This document shows, piece by piece, positions 63,501 through 64,000 of a stretch of DNA of 64,000 nt. Origin of the DNA: Scatosoma sp045643825 (GTDB taxonomy: Bacteria > Bacillota > Clostridia > Christensenellales > Borkfalkiaceae); the NCBI GenBank assembly GCA_045643825.1, contig JAZRFV010000086.1, forward strand, positions 105,960 to 169,959, given 5' to 3'. A model generated the notes under the pieces. The model saw nothing but the letters and a program-made list of their open reading frames with translations, did no database searches and was not told the origin of the DNA. Each line of letters starts with the position of its first letter. Position 1 is the first letter of the stretch. The position numbers were made by a program, and so were the translations under genes.

Positions 63501-63727
63501 AGGTGCAGGCAATGCGTAAGGAAGCGGATTTCCTCATCACCGATCGAATCGCTATATATTATATTGCGGAAGGGAAATCCAAGGAAGCGTTGTCCTCGGC
63601 GATGTTTAAGGAAGACGTTTTGGCTGTTTCGGTAGAGGAAGGGGCTTTTGAGGCTGCGGATATCACCAAAGAAGTGGATATCAACGGTGAAAAAGTGACG
63701 TTATCCTTGGTAAGAACGTCGAAATAA
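60566..63727 (+). CDS. ileS: Isoleucyl-tRNA synthetase
   Basis: 1053 residues, ATG after AAGGAG. HIGH motif in GPPTANGKPHIGHI near residue 50, a zinc-binding CPRCGTALSSHE, the editing domain around the DGTGVVHIAPAFGEDDY segment, KMSKS as GIKMSKHKGN near residue 597, and a Cys-rich zinc motif (CDECGEID). The length and pattern fit the longer type 2 IleRS. The long C-terminal extension carries the anticodon-binding domains. Charges tRNA-Ile with isoleucine. Expected to be under the upstream Ile T-box through read-through of the phosphoesterase gene. Confidence 0.95.
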   Translation: MSMYKKVDTSLNFVEREKEIVEYWNEKKVFEKSMQAKEGGEEFSFYDGPPTANGKPHIGHILTRVMKDIVPRYQTMKGKHVLRKAGWDTHGLPVELEVEKKLGLESKTGIESYGIEPFIKECKQSVWQYSNEWKKMSDRVGYWCDMDNPYVTYHDNYIESEWWALKEIHKKGLLYKGHKIVPYCPRCGTALSSHEVAQGYKDVKQLTAYVKFKVKNAENTYILAWTTTPWTLPSNVALCMNAEFDYVTVQMEESGEKYILAAGLLKNVLGEEGYTVLSTKKGSEFEYTEYEALYPFGKEKFNYREKSHFVTCDSYVTLSDGTGVVHIAPAFGEDDYKVGKRYNLPVVQLINEEGKFPAGCGEFTGVGAQAADPLVVKDLKARGLLLKTMEFMHNYPFCWRCDTPLIYYARSSWFIKVTAIKDRLIETNRSVNWMPETIKEGRMGNFLENVIDWGLSRDRYWGTPLPVWVCDECGEIDVIGSRAELHEKCGAPIDIELHRPYLDNLTCKCGKCGGTMRRTPEVIDCWFDSGSMPFAQYHYPFENKEVFDQTFPADFISEAVDQTRGWFYTLLVISTLLFDKAPFRNCIVLGHVNDKNGIKMSKHKGNVVDPWSVLDKQGSDAVRWYFYTSSAPWLPSRFYPEAVSEAQRKYMGTLWNTYAFFCLYADIDNYNPADYDLKKCKLSLMDKWILSKLNTLIDTVDKNLAVYNITDSARALQDFSDILSNWYVRRGRDRYWGSEMTEDKAAAYTTLWYVLTTFAKLTAPYTPFIAEQMYLNLVPAFFKDAPESGHLCDFPVYDATMVDEALENGMDTVLDIVNLGRAARNTGNVKNRQPLSEMFVVTARAGDLDEGLKAIALDELNIKAYKSAEDADEFISYKLKPQLKTIGPKYGKKLGMIKMFLEGCDAKSAKAVVEAVKNGGEFVMPNDSEVALKEEDLQIFTESKSGFISASDNGVTVALNTALTDELIMEGIERELVSKVQAMRKEADFLITDRIAIYYIAEGKSKEALSSAMFKEDVLAVSVEEGAFEAADITKEVDINGEKVTLSLVRTSK

Positions 63728-63899
63728 GCGTTTTTTTGAAAAAAAACTTAAAAAAAATCAAAAAAATTAAAAAAAGTGCAAAAAAACGTTTGACAAATTA
63801 AAAATATCGTGGTAATATATACAAGCTGTTGCGGATGTGGCAGGCAAAAAGAAAAACTTAAAAAATTTGAAAAAATTTAAAAAAAGTTTGAAAAAATGC
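63728..63899 (+). promoter_or_regulatory. AT-rich UP-like region and first rRNA-type promoter
   Basis: A-tract-rich DNA (63728-63789), then TTGACA (63790-63795), 17-base spacer, TAATAT (63813-63818) and CAAGCTGTTGC. More A-tracts follow, forming the upstream region of the second promoter. Confidence 0.7.
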
Positions 63900-64000
63900 T
63901 TGACAATGATAAACAGTTTGTGGTATTATATACAAGCTGTCGCCGCGGAAGTGGCAAGCCCGAGCTGTAGCTCGGTAAATGAAGATTAAAAATGGAATAA
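63900..64000 (+). promoter_or_regulatory. Second rRNA-type promoter and probable rRNA leader
   Basis: TTGACA (63900-63905), 18-base spacer, TATTAT (63924-63929), then ACAAGCTGTCGCC. The CGAGCT-GT-AGCTCG hairpin (63961-63974) and AAATGAAGATTAAAAATGG at the edge resemble the leader before 16S rRNA in Firmicutes. The rRNA itself would lie beyond the window. Confidence 0.65.

Noticed and set aside
63958..63982. tRNA-like GAGCTGTAGCTCGG at the right edge
   Set aside because: It only makes one short hairpin and no cloverleaf; it fits an rRNA leader better.
1..64000. Insertion sequences, integrases, phage genes, toxin-antitoxin or defence systems
   Set aside because: No gene with such motifs was seen on either strand; all larger frames are metabolic, surface or housekeeping.

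Overview
The window reads as a chromosome segment from an anaerobic, carbohydrate-degrading member of the Firmicutes (Clostridia-like), probably gut-associated and possibly uncultured. The taxonomic call is inference. It rests on an isoleucine T-box leader, a 6S-RNA-like gene, strong AGGAGG ribosome binding sites with sigma-A promoters, many lipobox lipoproteins without outer-membrane proteins, and Big_2/InlB-type surface repeats. No insertion sequence, phage or CRISPR array is visible.

Block A (1-15543, all + strand, entered mid-gene) is an intracellular sugar/sugar-acid catabolism operon. It has three Gfo/Idh/MocA dehydrogenases in a row, a GlcD-like FAD oxidase, a two-cluster Fe-S protein, an IolB-like isomerase, an FGGY kinase, a single-chain EtfB-EtfA fusion, a class II aldolase and a PfkB kinase. 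An AEC transporter, two NodB-type deacetylases, a cytoplasmic GH28-like protein and an MBL-fold hydrolase follow. IolB, PfkB kinase and class II aldolase together resemble the lower part of myo-inositol catabolism; IolD and IolE are not seen. The FAD oxidase, Fe-S protein and ETF fusion look like a dedicated electron-transfer module.

Block B (15741-52847, all + strand) has one clear promoter in front and one clear terminator behind. It encodes a GH2 beta-galactosidase, an AraC regulator, an ABC sugar importer without its ATPase, and a series of secreted or lipid-anchored proteins: GH123/DUF4091-like, CBM-like, Ig-like, a degenerate metallophosphoesterase, and two giant Big_2 proteins flanking a 43-residue ORF. 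A domain-swapped GH3, a GH36 alpha-galactosidase and a beta-helix protein are also present. Its distal end is a cytoplasmic pathway: HpcH aldolase, 2-hydroxyacid dehydrogenase, aldo/keto reductase, FGGY kinase, fucose-isomerase-like enzyme, class II aldolase and a DUF4432 mutarotase-like protein. The logic is surface capture and cleavage of a galactose/fucose-type glycan, import, then isomerase-kinase-aldolase breakdown. Ten copies of an unrecognised beta-rich module (eight clear, two divergent) occur in three of the secreted proteins.

Block C (52848-64000) is housekeeping: tRNA-Arg(CCT), a CDF metal exporter divergent from a TetR regulator, a 6S-RNA-like gene, a pyridoxal kinase, an archaeal-type AspRS and a third NodB deacetylase. 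An Ile T-box then precedes a secreted metallophosphoesterase and ileS. The window ends in duplicated rRNA-type promoters, probably leading into an rRNA operon beyond the edge.

Most notable: the compact ETF fusion embedded in a sugar operon, the module-repeat surface system with its small ORF, and the phosphoesterase placed between the Ile T-box and ileS.
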